Shown: positions 1 to 9,017, numbered from the stretch's first letter. The stretch: DNA of 64,000 bases from Croceicoccus sp. YJ47 (GCF_016745095.1 NZ_CP067087.1:496001-560000), one strand, 5' to 3'. Translations and numbers: made by a program. The notes: generated by a model not told the origin, from the sequence alone.

Positions 1-174
1 GGGTCAATTTGTGCACTGTTGCGCTCACGCAGCGTCGTTTGGGGGCGATAGCGCGCCAAAGCAAGAGACAAGTTGGGGATATCCCGACGAATCGCGCCGG
101 AACGGTGGCGCCCCGCGACCGGGCATCGCCGCAATGCGCTTGCCAGCGGGCAGGGGCTTGGTAAGACGCGAGCC

Positions 175-507
175 ATGACCGGATCGAAACAGACATCGAA
201 ACAGGCGCAGACCGAGGGCAGCCGCTCGCCGACGGACGTCTTGTCCGCCTACCGCCGCAGCATCGACAATATCGACGCAGCGCTCGTGCACATGCTGGCC
301 GAACGGTTCCGCATCACGCAGGCCGTCGGCGAGTTCAAGGCGAAGGCCGAATTGCCCCCCGCCGACCCCGCGCGCGAGGAAAAGCAGATCGCCCGCCTGC
401 GGGCGCTGGCCGAAGACGCCGATCTCGACCCGGAATTCAGCGAGAAATTCCTGCGCTTCATCATCGACGAGGTCATCCGCCATCATCAGCAGGCCCGCGG
501 CGAATAA
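175..507 (+). CDS. Chorismate mutase (AroQ type, stand-alone)
   Basis: A 110-residue all-helical chorismate mutase that converts chorismate to prephenate at the branch to Phe and Tyr in the cytoplasm. The family pattern is visible: a first helix with YRRSIDNIDAALVHMLAERF (about residues 22-41), then R-I-T-x-x-V-G-E-F-K-A-K, which carries the usual active-site Arg and Lys, and a last helix ending FIIDEVIRHHQQ. The frame is open upstream to 73, but that part has no conserved character, so ATG 175 is preferred. The gene is convergent with the kinase gene and their stops are 26 bp apart. The product assignment is firm; no operon partner is visible. Confidence 0.88.
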   Translation: MTGSKQTSKQAQTEGSRSPTDVLSAYRRSIDNIDAALVHMLAERFRITQAVGEFKAKAELPPADPAREEKQIARLRALAEDADLDPEFSEKFLRFIIDEVIRHHQQARGE

Positions 508-533
508 TCGGCGCAAGCCTTCGTCCGTGCGCC

Positions 534-2020
534 TTATCCCGCGCGCGGCAGGGCCAGCCGGACCAGCAGCCCGCCCAGGTCCTCGCTTTCCTCGAGCGCG
601 ACCTCACCGCCATAGATTTCGACCACGTCGCGCACGATCGCAAGGCCGAGACCCGTGCCCGGCTTGTTCGTGTCGAGCCGGGCGCCCCGGTCGAATATGC
701 GGATACGCTCGGGATCGGGGATGCCCATGCCGTCATCCTCGATCCAGATTTCGCACAATTCGCCATCGGGCACCGCATCGACCGTGACGAACACGCTGCC
801 CCCGCCGTATTTGGCGGCGTTCTCGACCAGATTGCCGAGCAATTCGTCGAGATCCTGCCGTTCCAGCGCGACCATGGCGGTATCGGCGCCATCGATGTCG
901 AACCGCACGTCGGGGTAGAGCCGGCCGACCGCCCGCTCCACCGCGTCCGCCGCGCCGCGCACGTCGGCGCGCGCAAGCCCGCTGACCCTGCGGCCGGTAG
1001 GGCGCGGGCGCGGGCGAGATGGTGGTCGACCTGCCGGCGCATGATCGCGGCCTCGCGCTTGACCACCTCGTCGAGATCGGGCGCGCGGGCGGCGGCGGCA
1101 TTGTTCACGACCGTGAGAGGCGTTTTCAGCGCATGGGCGAGATTGCCGGCATGGGTGCGCGCCTCCTCGGCCTGCCGCTGCGAATGGGCGAGCAGGGCAT
1201 TCAATTCGTCCACCATCGGCTGCACCTCGAGCGGGAGCGGTTCCTCCACCCGCGGCACGCCGGTCACGCGGATGCGGTGGATGGCGCGCCGGATCCCGCG
1301 CAGGGGCGACAGGCCGAGCCATGTCTGCAACGCGGCCATCACGATCAGGCCAAAGCCCAGCACGACGAAGCTGTAGATGAGGATCGAGCGCACCCGCCCG
1401 ATCTGCGCATTCAGCTCGCCGCGCGATGCTGCCACGGTGAACCACCATGTCGTATCGCTTCCGGGAAGGATGATGGGCCGCTGTATCACGCGCAGCGGTT
1501 CATTTTCGAACGTGGCGGAATCGAAGATCACAGGGTCCATGCTGTCGGTCTCGCGCACCGGCAATTGCCTGTCCCACAAAGATCGCGACAGATAATCCTC
1601 GTGCCCCTCGCCCACGATCTGCCAGTAGAGGCCGCTCCCCGGCTCCAGGAAACGCTGATCCCCCAAAGGCCGCGAAAACCATACCGCATCGTCCGGCCCG
1701 ATTTCGGCCGACGCGACCATCGCGGTCAGGATATATTCGAGCTGCTCGTCGAAACTGCGCGTGACATAGGAATTGAGCGTCCGGTCGAGCGCCACCCCGC
1801 CCGCCAGCAACAGGATCGAGATCCACGCCAGCGCGATCAGCATCATGCGCCGCGACAGCGATCCCGTGTGCGCCCGCGGGAGGCGCGCACGCGTATCGGT
1901 CAGGGCCGTGGACGCATCGCCCGACGGCCCGTCGACGCGATCCTTCGCGCCCTTACCCGCGCGGAGCGTCGGCGGGATCGTCGAGACTGTAGCCAAGGCC
2001 ACGGATCGTGGTGATGACAT
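534..2020 (-). CDS. Sensor histidine kinase, frameshifted near 985-1005
   Basis: Membrane-bound kinase partner of the response regulator at 1953-2630. It has a basic N-terminus, one TM helix (about residues 59-80), a periplasmic sensor region of about 130 residues, a second TM helix (about 213-235), HAMP, an H-box with LAHALKTPL (phospho-acceptor His), then N, G1 and G2 boxes (NLVENAAKYGGG, DDGMGIP, GTGLGLAIV). The first 340 residues read in one frame from 2020. The ATP-binding half reads in another frame that stops with TAA at 534-536. The switch lies in the GC-rich stretch at about 985-1005 and is either a one-base error or a real mutation. The start is uncertain: ATG 2020 overlaps the regulator's 3' end, and an internal ATG pair just before the first TM helix is possible. 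It resembles PhoQ/QseC-type kinases. Confidence 0.8.
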
Positions 2021-2630
2021 CCGCGCCCAGCTTCTTCCGAATACGGGTCACGAACACTTCGATGGTATTGGAATCGCGGTCGAAATCCTGATCGTAGATA
2101 TGTTCGATCAATTCGGTGCGGCTGACGACCTTGCCCTTGTGATGCATGAGATAGGACAGCAGCTTGTACTCCTGCGCGGTGAGTTTCACCGGCTCCCCGT
2201 CGAGCGTGACCCGGCCCGAGCGCGTGTCCAGCCGCACATTGCCGGCAATCAGCTCGCTCGTCGCATTGCCGGTCGAACGGCGGATGAGCGCGCGCAACCG
2301 GGCGATCAGCTCCTCTGTCTGAAACGGCTTGGCGAGGTAGTCGTCGGCGCCGGCATCGAGCCCGGCCACCTTGTCGGACCAGCTGTCGCGCGCGGTGAGC
2401 ACGAGCACGGGAAAGGTCTTGCCCTCCTTGCGCCACATGCCCAGCACGGTCAGCCCGTCGATCTCGGGCAGGCCGAGGTCGAGGATGACCGCGTCATATT
2501 CCTCCGTCGAGCCCATGAAATGCCCGTCTTCGCCATCGACCGACAGATCCACGGCATAGCCCGTCTGCTCGAGCGTGGTCTTCAATTGCTGACCAAGAGT
2601 GGGTTCGTCCTCGACGATCAGGATACGCAT
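1953..2630 (-). CDS. OmpR/PhoB-family response regulator
   Basis: A 225-residue regulator with an N-terminal receiver domain (MRILIVEDEP, phospho-acceptor Asp in AVILDLGLPEIDG, conserved Thr in VLVLTARD and Lys in YLAKPF) and a C-terminal winged helix (about 125-220, with the typical RIRKKLGADVITTIRGLGYSL ending). It is expected to bind promoters as a phosphorylated dimer. ATG 2630 is chosen over the longer frame to 2678 because the receiver starts exactly there and GGGGAAC sits upstream. Its 3' end overlaps the kinase start, so the two genes are co-transcribed. The PepSY gene just upstream on the same strand fits a signal-sensing module of the PhoPQ/QseBC kind. Confidence 0.92.
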   Translation of the reverse strand: MRILIVEDEPTLGQQLKTTLEQTGYAVDLSVDGEDGHFMGSTEEYDAVILDLGLPEIDGLTVLGMWRKEGKTFPVLVLTARDSWSDKVAGLDAGADDYLAKPFQTEELIARLRALIRRSTGNATSELIAGNVRLDTRSGRVTLDGEPVKLTAQEYKLLSYLMHHKGKVVSRTELIEHIYDQDFDRDSNTIEVFVTRIRKKLGADVITTIRGLGYSLDDPADAPRG

Positions 2631-2752
2631 GCATGTTCCCCGTTCATGCCCCCGCGAAAGGCGGGCGGTTCGTGACATGAACAGATGAAAGAGCGGAAAG
2701 GTCCGGTCAAGCGCATTGCACCGTCGGATCGCACCCCCGGAACCCGCCGGGT

Positions 2753-3091
2753 TCAGCGCATGATATTGACGATATTCCCGGTGCGCGCATCAACATCGAC
2801 GAACACCACGCGCCCGTTGCGAATGAATTTCAGGCGATAGGTATTGGCCGAAAATTCATCCATGCCGAGATAATCCATCCCCTTCATCCGCGGCAGGACC
2901 CGCGATTCGATTTCGCGCAGGGTGTGCACGTTGCCGGCCCGCAATTCGCGGCGGGCCTCGCCCTGACCGTCGCGCTTGCCCTGCTCCGCATGGGCGGGGA
3001 CGGCAAGCGAAAGGCATGACACGGCGACCAGCACGGCGGCCACGGGCGCGCGCATGGCGAAGCGGGGACGATGGGGTGTGCGAATTGTCAT
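2753..3091 (-). CDS. PepSY-domain periplasmic protein
   Basis: A 112-residue secreted protein. A signal peptide is visible (MRAPVAAVLVAVSCLSLAVP, cleavage near AHA), followed by one PepSY-like unit: a helix with LREIESRVLPRMKG, then beta strands TYRLKFIRNGRVVFVDVDA and the end TGNIVNIM. Small PepSY proteins often sit next to two-component systems and are thought to modulate extracytoplasmic sensing or proteolysis. Here the gene is about 120 bp upstream of the response regulator on the same strand. Start is ATG 3091 or the internal ATG at 3055, which gives a more standard signal peptide. The function beyond this is inference. Confidence 0.75.
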   Translation of the reverse strand: MTIRTPHRPRFAMRAPVAAVLVAVSCLSLAVPAHAEQGKRDGQGEARRELRAGNVHTLREIESRVLPRMKGMDYLGMDEFSANTYRLKFIRNGRVVFVDVDARTGNIVNIMR

Positions 3092-3163
3092 GGTGGTCGC
3101 CGTGTTAGTATCAAGCCATTGAACGCAATCTGAATATTGCCGCGTCCGCGTTGCGCCCGCCCC

Positions 3164-3910
3164 TTATCGCGTCATTTCATATTTCAGGGTCAGCATGACC
3201 ACCGTGCCCACCTGCCCCGGTTTTACAGGGCTGCTGGCGCCCTCCCGGCGGCTTGCCGTGACCACGATCATGTCCCGTTGCATCGGGCGGTTCTCGCTCA
3301 CCGCTTCCTCGACCGAAAGCAGGCGCACGCCGGTATAGCTTACGGCCATCCGTGCAAGTTCGGTCGCCTGCGTCATCCCGCGCTGAAACGCAGCACGGCG
3401 GGCCTGCGCCTGGGCGCTCTTCGGGTCGATGAGACCGAAATCCGGGCCGGAAAGATTGGTCGCACCCGCCTCGACCAGAGCGTCGAGCACCGCGCCGACA
3501 CGCTCCATGTCGCGAAGCTCGATCCGCACGTTATTGGTCGCGTCATAGCCCAGGAACTGCGGCACGTCGTCGTTCCGGTAATCATACCGGGGGTTGAGCG
3601 AGATGCCCGTCGTCTGAATCCGGTCGTCCGGAATGCCGAGCGCTGCGATCCGCTCGACCACGGCGGTCATCTTGCGCGCGTTTTCCTGCATCGCCTGGCT
3701 GGCGGTGGGTGCGCGGGTGGTGACGCCCGCGCCGACGGTCGCCATGTCGGGATCGGCAAGCACCGTCTCGCTCACGCCGAGTTCGACGACGGGGCCGCTG
3801 GCCTGCATCTGAACCTCGGCCGCATGGGCGGAGATCGTGCCGCCGGACAGGGCGGCAACGGCCATTGCGGGCGCGGCGAACAGGAATACGGGTTTGCGCA
3901 TGAGCATCAT
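3164..3910 (-). CDS. SIMPL domain (DUF541/YggE-like) periplasmic protein
   Basis: A 248-residue exported protein with a signal peptide (residues 1 to about 29, VFLFAAPAMAVAALSGG..AHA) and the SIMPL fold: VELGVSETVLADPDMATVGAGV near the start, the repeated pattern A-x-x-x-N-A-x-K-M around residue 80, IQTTGISLNPRYDY, and a C-terminal beta sheet GTVVMLTLKYEM. YggE relatives protect against oxidative stress and form oligomers in the periplasm; the molecular role is not established. GGAG sits 5-8 bp before ATG 3910. The gene is monocistronic as far as seen and divergent from the ABC-F gene. Confidence 0.85.
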   Translation of the reverse strand: MMLMRKPVFLFAAPAMAVAALSGGTISAHAAEVQMQASGPVVELGVSETVLADPDMATVGAGVTTRAPTASQAMQENARKMTAVVERIAALGIPDDRIQTTGISLNPRYDYRNDDVPQFLGYDATNNVRIELRDMERVGAVLDALVEAGATNLSGPDFGLIDPKSAQAQARRAAFQRGMTQATELARMAVSYTGVRLLSVEEAVSENRPMQRDMIVVTASRREGASSPVKPGQVGTVVMLTLKYEMTR

Positions 3911-4016
3911 TCTCCAAAATACGGACGGTTCGATATCATGAAATCGTTCCGTGACTCGATGATGATAGCATGATCACCGCTTGCGCAAGATGAACGGCGC
4001 GATTAGCTGCAAGCCC

Positions 4017-5783
4017 ATGGCACAGGCACCGATTTTGAGCTGGGAGGGCCTCGGCCTGCAACAAGGGGGCGGCTGGCTGTTCGGCGGTCCCGGCACGGGC
4101 GATGGCGATGGCGGGCTCGACCTGCACGTGCTCCCGCGCGACCGGCTCGCGCTGATCGGGCGGAACGGCGCGGGCAAGACCACGCTGCTCAAGCTCATCG
4201 CCGGCGAGATCGAAGCAGACCGCGGCAAGCGCACGATACAGCCCGGCACGCGCGTCGTCATGCTGGAGCAGGAACCCGATTTCACCGGTTGCGCAACCCT
4301 CATGGATTATGCGCTGGGCGGAGACGAAGCGCCGCAGCGCCACGAGGTGGAGGCCATCGCCGGCCAGCTCGGCATCGATATGGAGCGCGACGCCAATAGC
4401 GCGAGCGGCGGTGAAAAGCGCCGCGCCGCCATTGCCCGCGCGCTGGCGATGGATCCGGATCTGCTGCTTCTGGACGAGCCGACCAACCATCTCGACCTCG
4501 CCGCGATCGACTGGCTGGAAGACTGGCTCAACCGCTACAAGGGCGCGTTCGTCACGATCAGCCACGACCGTACCTTCCTCACCCGCCTGACCCGCGCGAC
4601 ATGGTGGCTCGATCGCAAGAGCCTGCGCCGCAACGAGGTCGGTTTCGGCGGGTACGAGGCGTGGGAGGAAAAGGTTTACGCCGACGAGGCGCGCGCGGCG
4701 CAAAGGCTGGACGCGCGGCTCAAGATCGAGGCGCACTGGCTCGAACGCGGGGTCACCGCCCGGCGCAAGCGCAATCAGGGCCGCCTCGAAAAGCTGCACC
4801 AGATGCGCGCCACCCGCGCTGCCATGGTGCAGCCGCAGGGGCAGGCGAAGCTCGCCATCGTGGCCGACGGAACGAAGACGAAGGCGGTCATCACCGCCGA
4901 AAACGTCTCCAAATCCTACGGCGACCGCACGATCATCCGTGATTTCGATCTGAGGATTCAGCGCGGCGACCGCATCGGCATCGTCGGTTCCAACGGCGCG
5001 GGGAAGACCACGCTGCTCAAAATGCTGACGGGTGAAATTGCGCCCGATACCGGCACCGTCACGCTGGCGAAAACGCTGTCGGGCGTGATGATCGATCAGC
5101 AGCGCAGCCTGTTGTCCGATGAAAAGCGCCTGCGCGATGTGCTGGCCGAGGGGGGCGACTGGATCGACGTGCGGGGGGTGCGCAAGCATATTCAGGGCTA
5201 TCTGAAGGAATTCCTGTTCGACCCCGGCCTTGCCGATGCGAAGGTCGGCACGCTGTCGGGCGGCGAACGTTCGCGCCTGGTGCTGGCCCGCGAATTCGCG
5301 CGCACGTCGAACCTGCTCGTGCTCGACGAACCGACCAACGATCTCGATCTCGAAACGCTCGATTTGTTGCAGGAGGTCATCGCCGATTACGACGGGACCG
5401 TGCTCATCGTCAGCCACGATCGCGATTTCCTCGACCGGACGGTGAACCTCACGCTCGGCCTCGACGGCAGCGGTACGGTGGATATCGTCGTCGGCGGCTA
5501 TGCTGACTGGGAAGCCAAGCGCGAGGATCGCACCCGGCAGGCCAAGGCCGCGAAACCCGCCGCCCCGCCGCCGCCGCCCCCGCCGCAGCGCAAGACCAAG
5601 CTGTCCTACAAGGATCAGCGCGACTACGAATTGCTGCCGGAGCGGATCGAGGCGCTCGAGGCGGCGATGGCCAAGGACGAGGCCGCGCTCGCCGATCCCG
5701 ATCTCTATAGCAGCGACCCGGACCGTTTCGCCGTCCTGACCGCCGCGCTCGACAAAAAGCGCGAGGAAAAGGACGCGGCCTAG
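4017..5783 (+). CDS. ABC-F family ATPase (Uup-like), 3' end truncated by in-frame TAG
   Basis: A soluble tandem-ATPase protein without membrane segments. It has two ABC domains with Walker A GRNGAGKTT (about residue 46) and GSNGAGKTT (about 327), signatures SGGEKRR and LSGGERSR, and Walker B LLLLDEPTNHLD and LLVLDEPTNDLD. These are followed by a Pro-rich linker (PPPPPPPQRK) and a C-terminal coiled coil typical of Uup, a ribosome/DNA-branch-associated ABC-F. ATG 4017 fits the domain start. The frame hits TAG at 5781-5783, but the next 14 codons up to TGA 5826-5828 encode the expected end ERWLELAEEVEALG. One GAG-to-TAG change therefore explains the stop, and the ancestral gene was 4017-5828. 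Convergent with the DUF6456 gene. Confidence 0.9.
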   Translation: MAQAPILSWEGLGLQQGGGWLFGGPGTGDGDGGLDLHVLPRDRLALIGRNGAGKTTLLKLIAGEIEADRGKRTIQPGTRVVMLEQEPDFTGCATLMDYALGGDEAPQRHEVEAIAGQLGIDMERDANSASGGEKRRAAIARALAMDPDLLLLDEPTNHLDLAAIDWLEDWLNRYKGAFVTISHDRTFLTRLTRATWWLDRKSLRRNEVGFGGYEAWEEKVYADEARAAQRLDARLKIEAHWLERGVTARRKRNQGRLEKLHQMRATRAAMVQPQGQAKLAIVADGTKTKAVITAENVSKSYGDRTIIRDFDLRIQRGDRIGIVGSNGAGKTTLLKMLTGEIAPDTGTVTLAKTLSGVMIDQQRSLLSDEKRLRDVLAEGGDWIDVRGVRKHIQGYLKEFLFDPGLADAKVGTLSGGERSRLVLAREFARTSNLLVLDEPTNDLDLETLDLLQEVIADYDGTVLIVSHDRDFLDRTVNLTLGLDGSGTVDIVVGGYADWEAKREDRTRQAKAAKPAAPPPPPPPQRKTKLSYKDQRDYELLPERIEALEAAMAKDEAALADPDLYSSDPDRFAVLTAALDKKREEKDAA

Positions 5784-5832
5784 GAACGCTGGCTCGAACT
5801 CGCCGAGGAGGTCGAGGCGCTGGGCTGAGGTT

Positions 5833-6308
5833 TCAGCCCGGTATCCGGTAATAGCCCGCCACCCGGTCGAGCGCGAGTTTCAGCACCAGCTTCCCGCTGC
5901 GCGCGGGCCAGGCCAGCGCCTTCTCCGCATCGGGAAGCGTTTCGCCCGCACACACCACGCGCCACAGCACATCGGCGAGCCCAGGCCCGGCGGCCGCGGT
6001 CGCCTCGTCAAAGCGGCGCCTCGCCGACATCTGCTTTTCCGTGGGGTCAGGCCGGCATCGCCGCTCCCCTTGATCCGCACCGGGTCCCAGCTCATCGTGA
6101 CGGAGGGGGCGAGCTGCGCCCGCTCGTAATCGGCGCGCAGCCTCTCGCCCGCATCGAATTGCCGTTCGTCGAGATGGCCGCGCGAATGCAGCCAGGCGAC
6201 CGGCGATCTGCGCAGGTTAACCGTCACCCCGCGCGCCTTGCGCCCAACACCGCCGGTCCGGCGCGGCCCCTCGCTGGTCAATTCGCGATCTGCATATTCG
6301 CCTGCCAT
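5833..6308 (-). CDS. DUF6456 protein (GafA/GafYZ-like domain), one-base frameshift near 6045
   Basis: About 157 residues once a single missing base in a CCCC run near 6045 is restored. The frame from ATG 6308 reads VNLRRSPVAWLHSRGHLD..QFDAGERLRADYERAQLAPSV and then GLTP; the other frame continues TEKQMSARRRFDEA..GPGLADVLWRVVCAGETL..ARSGKLVLKLALDRVAGYY and stops at 5833. This pattern is DUF6456. As I recall, DUF6456 is shared with GafA-type activators of gene transfer agents; that link is from memory. A good RBS (GGGAG) precedes ATG 6308. Its promoter region holds the 36-bp element at 6349-6384 shared with the holin gene. Divergent from the Xre gene. Confidence 0.7.
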
Positions 6309-6348
6309 GTCTTGTCTCCCTTGCGTTCGGCGGGAGCGGAATGGACCC

Positions 6349-6384
6349 GGTTCAATGCTGTAGGAAAATAAAACCTGTGCGGTT
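6349..6384 (-). promoter_or_regulatory. Conserved upstream element, copy 1 (DUF6456 gene)
   Basis: On the minus strand this reads AACC-N5-GGTTTTATTTTCCTACA-N6-AACC. The 17-bp core (6359-6375) is identical to the core at 15324-15340, and the flanking AACC blocks are at the same distances. AACC-N5-GGTT forms a dyad. The core ends exactly 50 bp before the DUF6456 start codon, as it does before the holin gene. It is AT-rich in a GC-rich genome, as expected of a promoter or activator site. It also lies 35 bp upstream of the Xre gene, so it could control both directions. Confidence 0.65.
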
Positions 6385-6410
6385 CGTCGTCATGGTGGTA
6401 GTCACCCGGC

Positions 6411-6983
6411 ATGATCAATCGCATCCGCGCCATACGCAAGCAGCAGGGCCTGACCCTGGCCGACCTCGCCGAGCGTTGCGATCCGCCCACCACGCCGCAG
6501 ACCGTCGGCCGGCTCGAAACCGGAATGCGCACGCTATCCATCGACTGGCTCAATCGCATTGCCGCCGCGCTCAGGGTGGAGCCGCAGACCCTGCTCACGA
6601 GCGAGGCGCGCGAAGCGACGATGGTCGTGGCGCGCCTGTCCGACAGCGGCGCCGAACCGCTGTCCTCCCCGCGGGAGGCGATCGCGCCGGCATCGCTCCT
6701 GGGCGAGGCGAAGCTGACCGTGATGGAGGTATCGGCCAGCGCCGGGGAATATCGCGCCGGCGATCAGCTCTGGCTGCGCGCGATGGAGGATGCGGAAACG
6801 CCGCGTGCGATCAATCGCGACGTGCTGGTCCCGCGTCCCGGCGGGCGATTCGTGTTCGGCCGGATGATCGACCGCGATGCGCAATCGGTCGCCATCCTGC
6901 CCACCGGCGCCGGACAGAGGCAGACGGTCGTGACCAATCCCGCATGGGTGGCGGTCGCCGTCATGCTGGTCCGTAAATTGTGA
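6411..6983 (+). CDS. Xre-family helix-turn-helix regulator with S24-like C-terminus
   Basis: A 190-residue DNA-binding protein. The N-terminal HTH_XRE covers residues 1-58 (IRAIRKQQGLTLADLAERC, turn, TVGRLETGMRTLSIDWLNRI). After a linker, a beta-rich C-terminal domain (about 110-180) contains YRAGDQLWLRAME and PGGRFVFGRMID, resembling the LexA/CI S24 peptidase-like fold without an evident Ser-Lys dyad. It probably represses its own divergent promoter and perhaps that of the DUF6456 gene; the shared element lies between them. The next gene starts by GTG overlapping this stop, so the two are translationally coupled. Target genes are unknown. Confidence 0.82.
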   Translation: MINRIRAIRKQQGLTLADLAERCDPPTTPQTVGRLETGMRTLSIDWLNRIAAALRVEPQTLLTSEAREATMVVARLSDSGAEPLSSPREAIAPASLLGEAKLTVMEVSASAGEYRAGDQLWLRAMEDAETPRAINRDVLVPRPGGRFVFGRMIDRDAQSVAILPTGAGQRQTVVTNPAWVAVAVMLVRKL

Positions 6984-7408
6984 AACGCGCGGGCGCCGCA
7001 CTGGTGCTCACGCTATGGCAGGGCGGTGCCGGCGCGGCATTTGCGCAGAATGCGCCCGCCGATATCGACGCCATGCTCGCCCGGCAGAAGGTGATGGCGC
7101 TCCCGCCCGCCCCCACCCCGTGCAGGCCGTCAAGCGGCGATGAAATCGTCGTCTGCGCCCCCGTTGTCCGGGATGAGCGTGTCGCGTCCTACACCACGCG
7201 CAACCCGACATCGCCCGAGGCGCGCAACCTCGGTGTTCCGGATGTGGTCGATGTTGACGGCATGCCGCCCTGCCTCGCATTCTGCGTGACCTCGAAATTC
7301 GGATATGCCCCGCCGCCCGTGTATATCGTGGATTTCGGCGCCCTGCCCGATGCGCCGCCGGGATCGGACGCGGACCGCATCGCCCGCGGCGAGATGCGCG
7401 CCGACTGA
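6980..7408 (+). CDS. Hypothetical exported protein
   Basis: A 142-residue protein starting at GTG 6980, which overlaps the Xre stop TGA. A signal peptide is clear (residues 1-22, ending GAAFAQ). The mature part has four Cys in two short contexts, PCRPSSGDEIVVCA (about 46-59) and PCLAFCVTSKFGY (about 96-108), so disulfides are likely in the periplasm. No family is recognised and no catalytic motif is seen. The coupling to the Xre gene is the only functional hint. Confidence 0.7.
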   Translation: MKRAGAALVLTLWQGGAGAAFAQNAPADIDAMLARQKVMALPPAPTPCRPSSGDEIVVCAPVVRDERVASYTTRNPTSPEARNLGVPDVVDVDGMPPCLAFCVTSKFGYAPPPVYIVDFGALPDAPPGSDADRIARGEMRAD

Positions 7409-7426
7409 CCGGACCCAAACCGGTCC

Positions 7427-8011
7427 ATGCCCGTTCCCAATGGCGAAGGAGACGGACCGATTTTCGAACCGAACGACTGGATCAGCGACTGGCCCCGCCT
7501 TGCCGAGGTGGCGCTGGGCGGTGTGTTCTTCTTCATCGGCATCGTCGCCTTCGTCCGCATATTGGGCAAGCGGACCACGGGACAGATGAACAATTTCGAC
7601 TGGATCATCACGGTCACTGTCGGCGCGCTGGCGGCGTCCGGCATATTGAGCCGGGATATCTCCTTTGCCGATGCCGTGCTGGGCATCGTCGTGCTGGGCC
7701 TCATGCAATATGCGACGACCTTGCTCGTGCTGCGCGGCGGGATTGTCTCGAAACTGGCCGAGGCGTCACCGACGCTGCTGCTGCACAAGGGCCGCGTGCT
7801 GGAGGACGCGATGCGCCGGACGCGCATTTCGCCCGAAGAGCTGCGCGGTGCCCTGCGTCAGAAGGGGATCACCCGGTTCGAGGATGCCAACTGGGTCATC
7901 CTCGAAACCAATGGCGTGCTCAGCGTCATCACGAAATGCGACATGACCATCGACGAGGCCGAGACACTCGCCGATGTCCGCGCGCCGGACGAACTGCCCG
8001 GCCCGCGCTGA
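7427..8011 (+). CDS. DUF421 (YcaP/YetF-like) membrane protein
   Basis: A 194-residue inner-membrane protein with three N-terminal TM helices (about 27-45, 60-78, 82-102), including RILGKRTTGQMNNFDWIITVTVGALAA in two parts, which is the DUF421 hallmark, followed by a cytosolic YetF-type domain with EDAMRRTRISPEELRGALRQ and WVILETNGVLSVI. Function of the family is unknown. No RBS precedes ATG 7427. Instead a short hairpin (7407-7425, GACCGG/CCGGTC) ends one base before the start and overlaps the previous stop; it could limit read-through or translation. Confidence 0.87.
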   Translation: MPVPNGEGDGPIFEPNDWISDWPRLAEVALGGVFFFIGIVAFVRILGKRTTGQMNNFDWIITVTVGALAASGILSRDISFADAVLGIVVLGLMQYATTLLVLRGGIVSKLAEASPTLLLHKGRVLEDAMRRTRISPEELRGALRQKGITRFEDANWVILETNGVLSVITKCDMTIDEAETLADVRAPDELPGPR

Positions 8012-8026
8012 CCCGCCTTTGAGCGC

Positions 8027-9007
8027 TTAGCCTTCGCCCCGGACGATGCGTTCCTGACGGTCGGTTGGGCTTTCCTTCGGCACGAAGCTGTTGGAATCGA
8101 CCTTCAGCCAGATGAGGATCGGCGCCGCCATGTAGATCGAGGAATAGGTGCCCACGAAAATACCCAGCGCAATCGCTGCCGCGAAACCGAAGGTCGCCTG
8201 CGGCCCGAGAATGAGCAACGCCGCCAGCACGGTCAGCGTCGTCAGCGAGGTAACCACCGTGCGCGACAGCGTTTCATTGACCGACAGATCGAGCAGTTCC
8301 TCCATCGGCATCCGGCGATATTTCTTCAGATTTTCACGGATGCGGTCATACACCACGATCGTATCGTTCAGCGAATAGCCGATGATGGCGAGGATCGCCG
8401 CCACGATATTGAGGTCGAATTCCAGCTGCGTAATCGCGAAGAATCCCATGGTGAGCGATACGTCGTGGATCAGCGCGAAAAGCGCGCCCACGCCGAACTG
8501 CCACTCAAACCGGACCCAGATATAGATGGCGATCGCCACCATCGCGGCGAGCAGCGCATACATGCCGGTGGAGAACAGCTCCTCCGACACCTTGCCCGAC
8601 ACCGAATCGACGCCGTCGATCCGGACGTCGGGATGCTCCGTCTCTATGGCGCGGGTGATGTCCTGCGTCATGCGGTCGGCGAGCGTGGTGGAATCGGGGC
8701 CGGTCCCTTCGGGCAGGCGCATGCGGATCGACACCTCGTTCGGCTGTCCGAAACGCTGGATCACCGGGTCGCCATAGCCGAGCCCGCCGATGCTGCGTCG
8801 CAGTTCCGCGACCGGCGCCTCCGCCGTTTCGGTGAAGGTCGCGCGGATCATCTGCCCGCCGACGAAATCGACGCCGAGGTTGAGCCCGTTCGTCGCCACC
8901 AGCGCCCAGCTCGCCGCCATCAGCAGCAGCGAGATGATGTAGAACGGCACGCGCAACCGCAGGAAGCGGATATTCGTATTGTCGGGAACGAGTTTGAGCA
9001 GTTTCAT
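8027..9007 (-). CDS. secF: Protein translocase subunit SecF
   Basis: A 326-residue inner-membrane subunit of the SecDF complex that uses the proton gradient to pull exported proteins through SecYEG. TM1 is at about 17-37, a periplasmic P1-like region follows with VDFVGGQMIRATF, then five more TM helices including LTMGFFAITQLEFDLNIVAA and the conserved IIGYSLNDTIVVYDRIREN (about 205-225). The length is normal. Its start lies 10 bp after the secD stop, so it is the last gene of yajC-secD-secF. Confidence 0.97.
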   Translation of the reverse strand: MKLLKLVPDNTNIRFLRLRVPFYIISLLLMAASWALVATNGLNLGVDFVGGQMIRATFTETAEAPVAELRRSIGGLGYGDPVIQRFGQPNEVSIRMRLPEGTGPDSTTLADRMTQDITRAIETEHPDVRIDGVDSVSGKVSEELFSTGMYALLAAMVAIAIYIWVRFEWQFGVGALFALIHDVSLTMGFFAITQLEFDLNIVAAILAIIGYSLNDTIVVYDRIRENLKKYRRMPMEELLDLSVNETLSRTVVTSLTTLTVLAALLILGPQATFGFAAAIALGIFVGTYSSIYMAAPILIWLKVDSNSFVPKESPTDRQERIVRGEG

Positions 9008-9017
9008 GGCACGTCCC

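Noticed and set aside
5781-5783. Recoding of TAG as a sense codon
   Set aside because: accC and ccoQ end naturally in TAG with unrelated sequence after them. Two isolated TAGs in a window with many single-base lesions are better explained by mutation or error.
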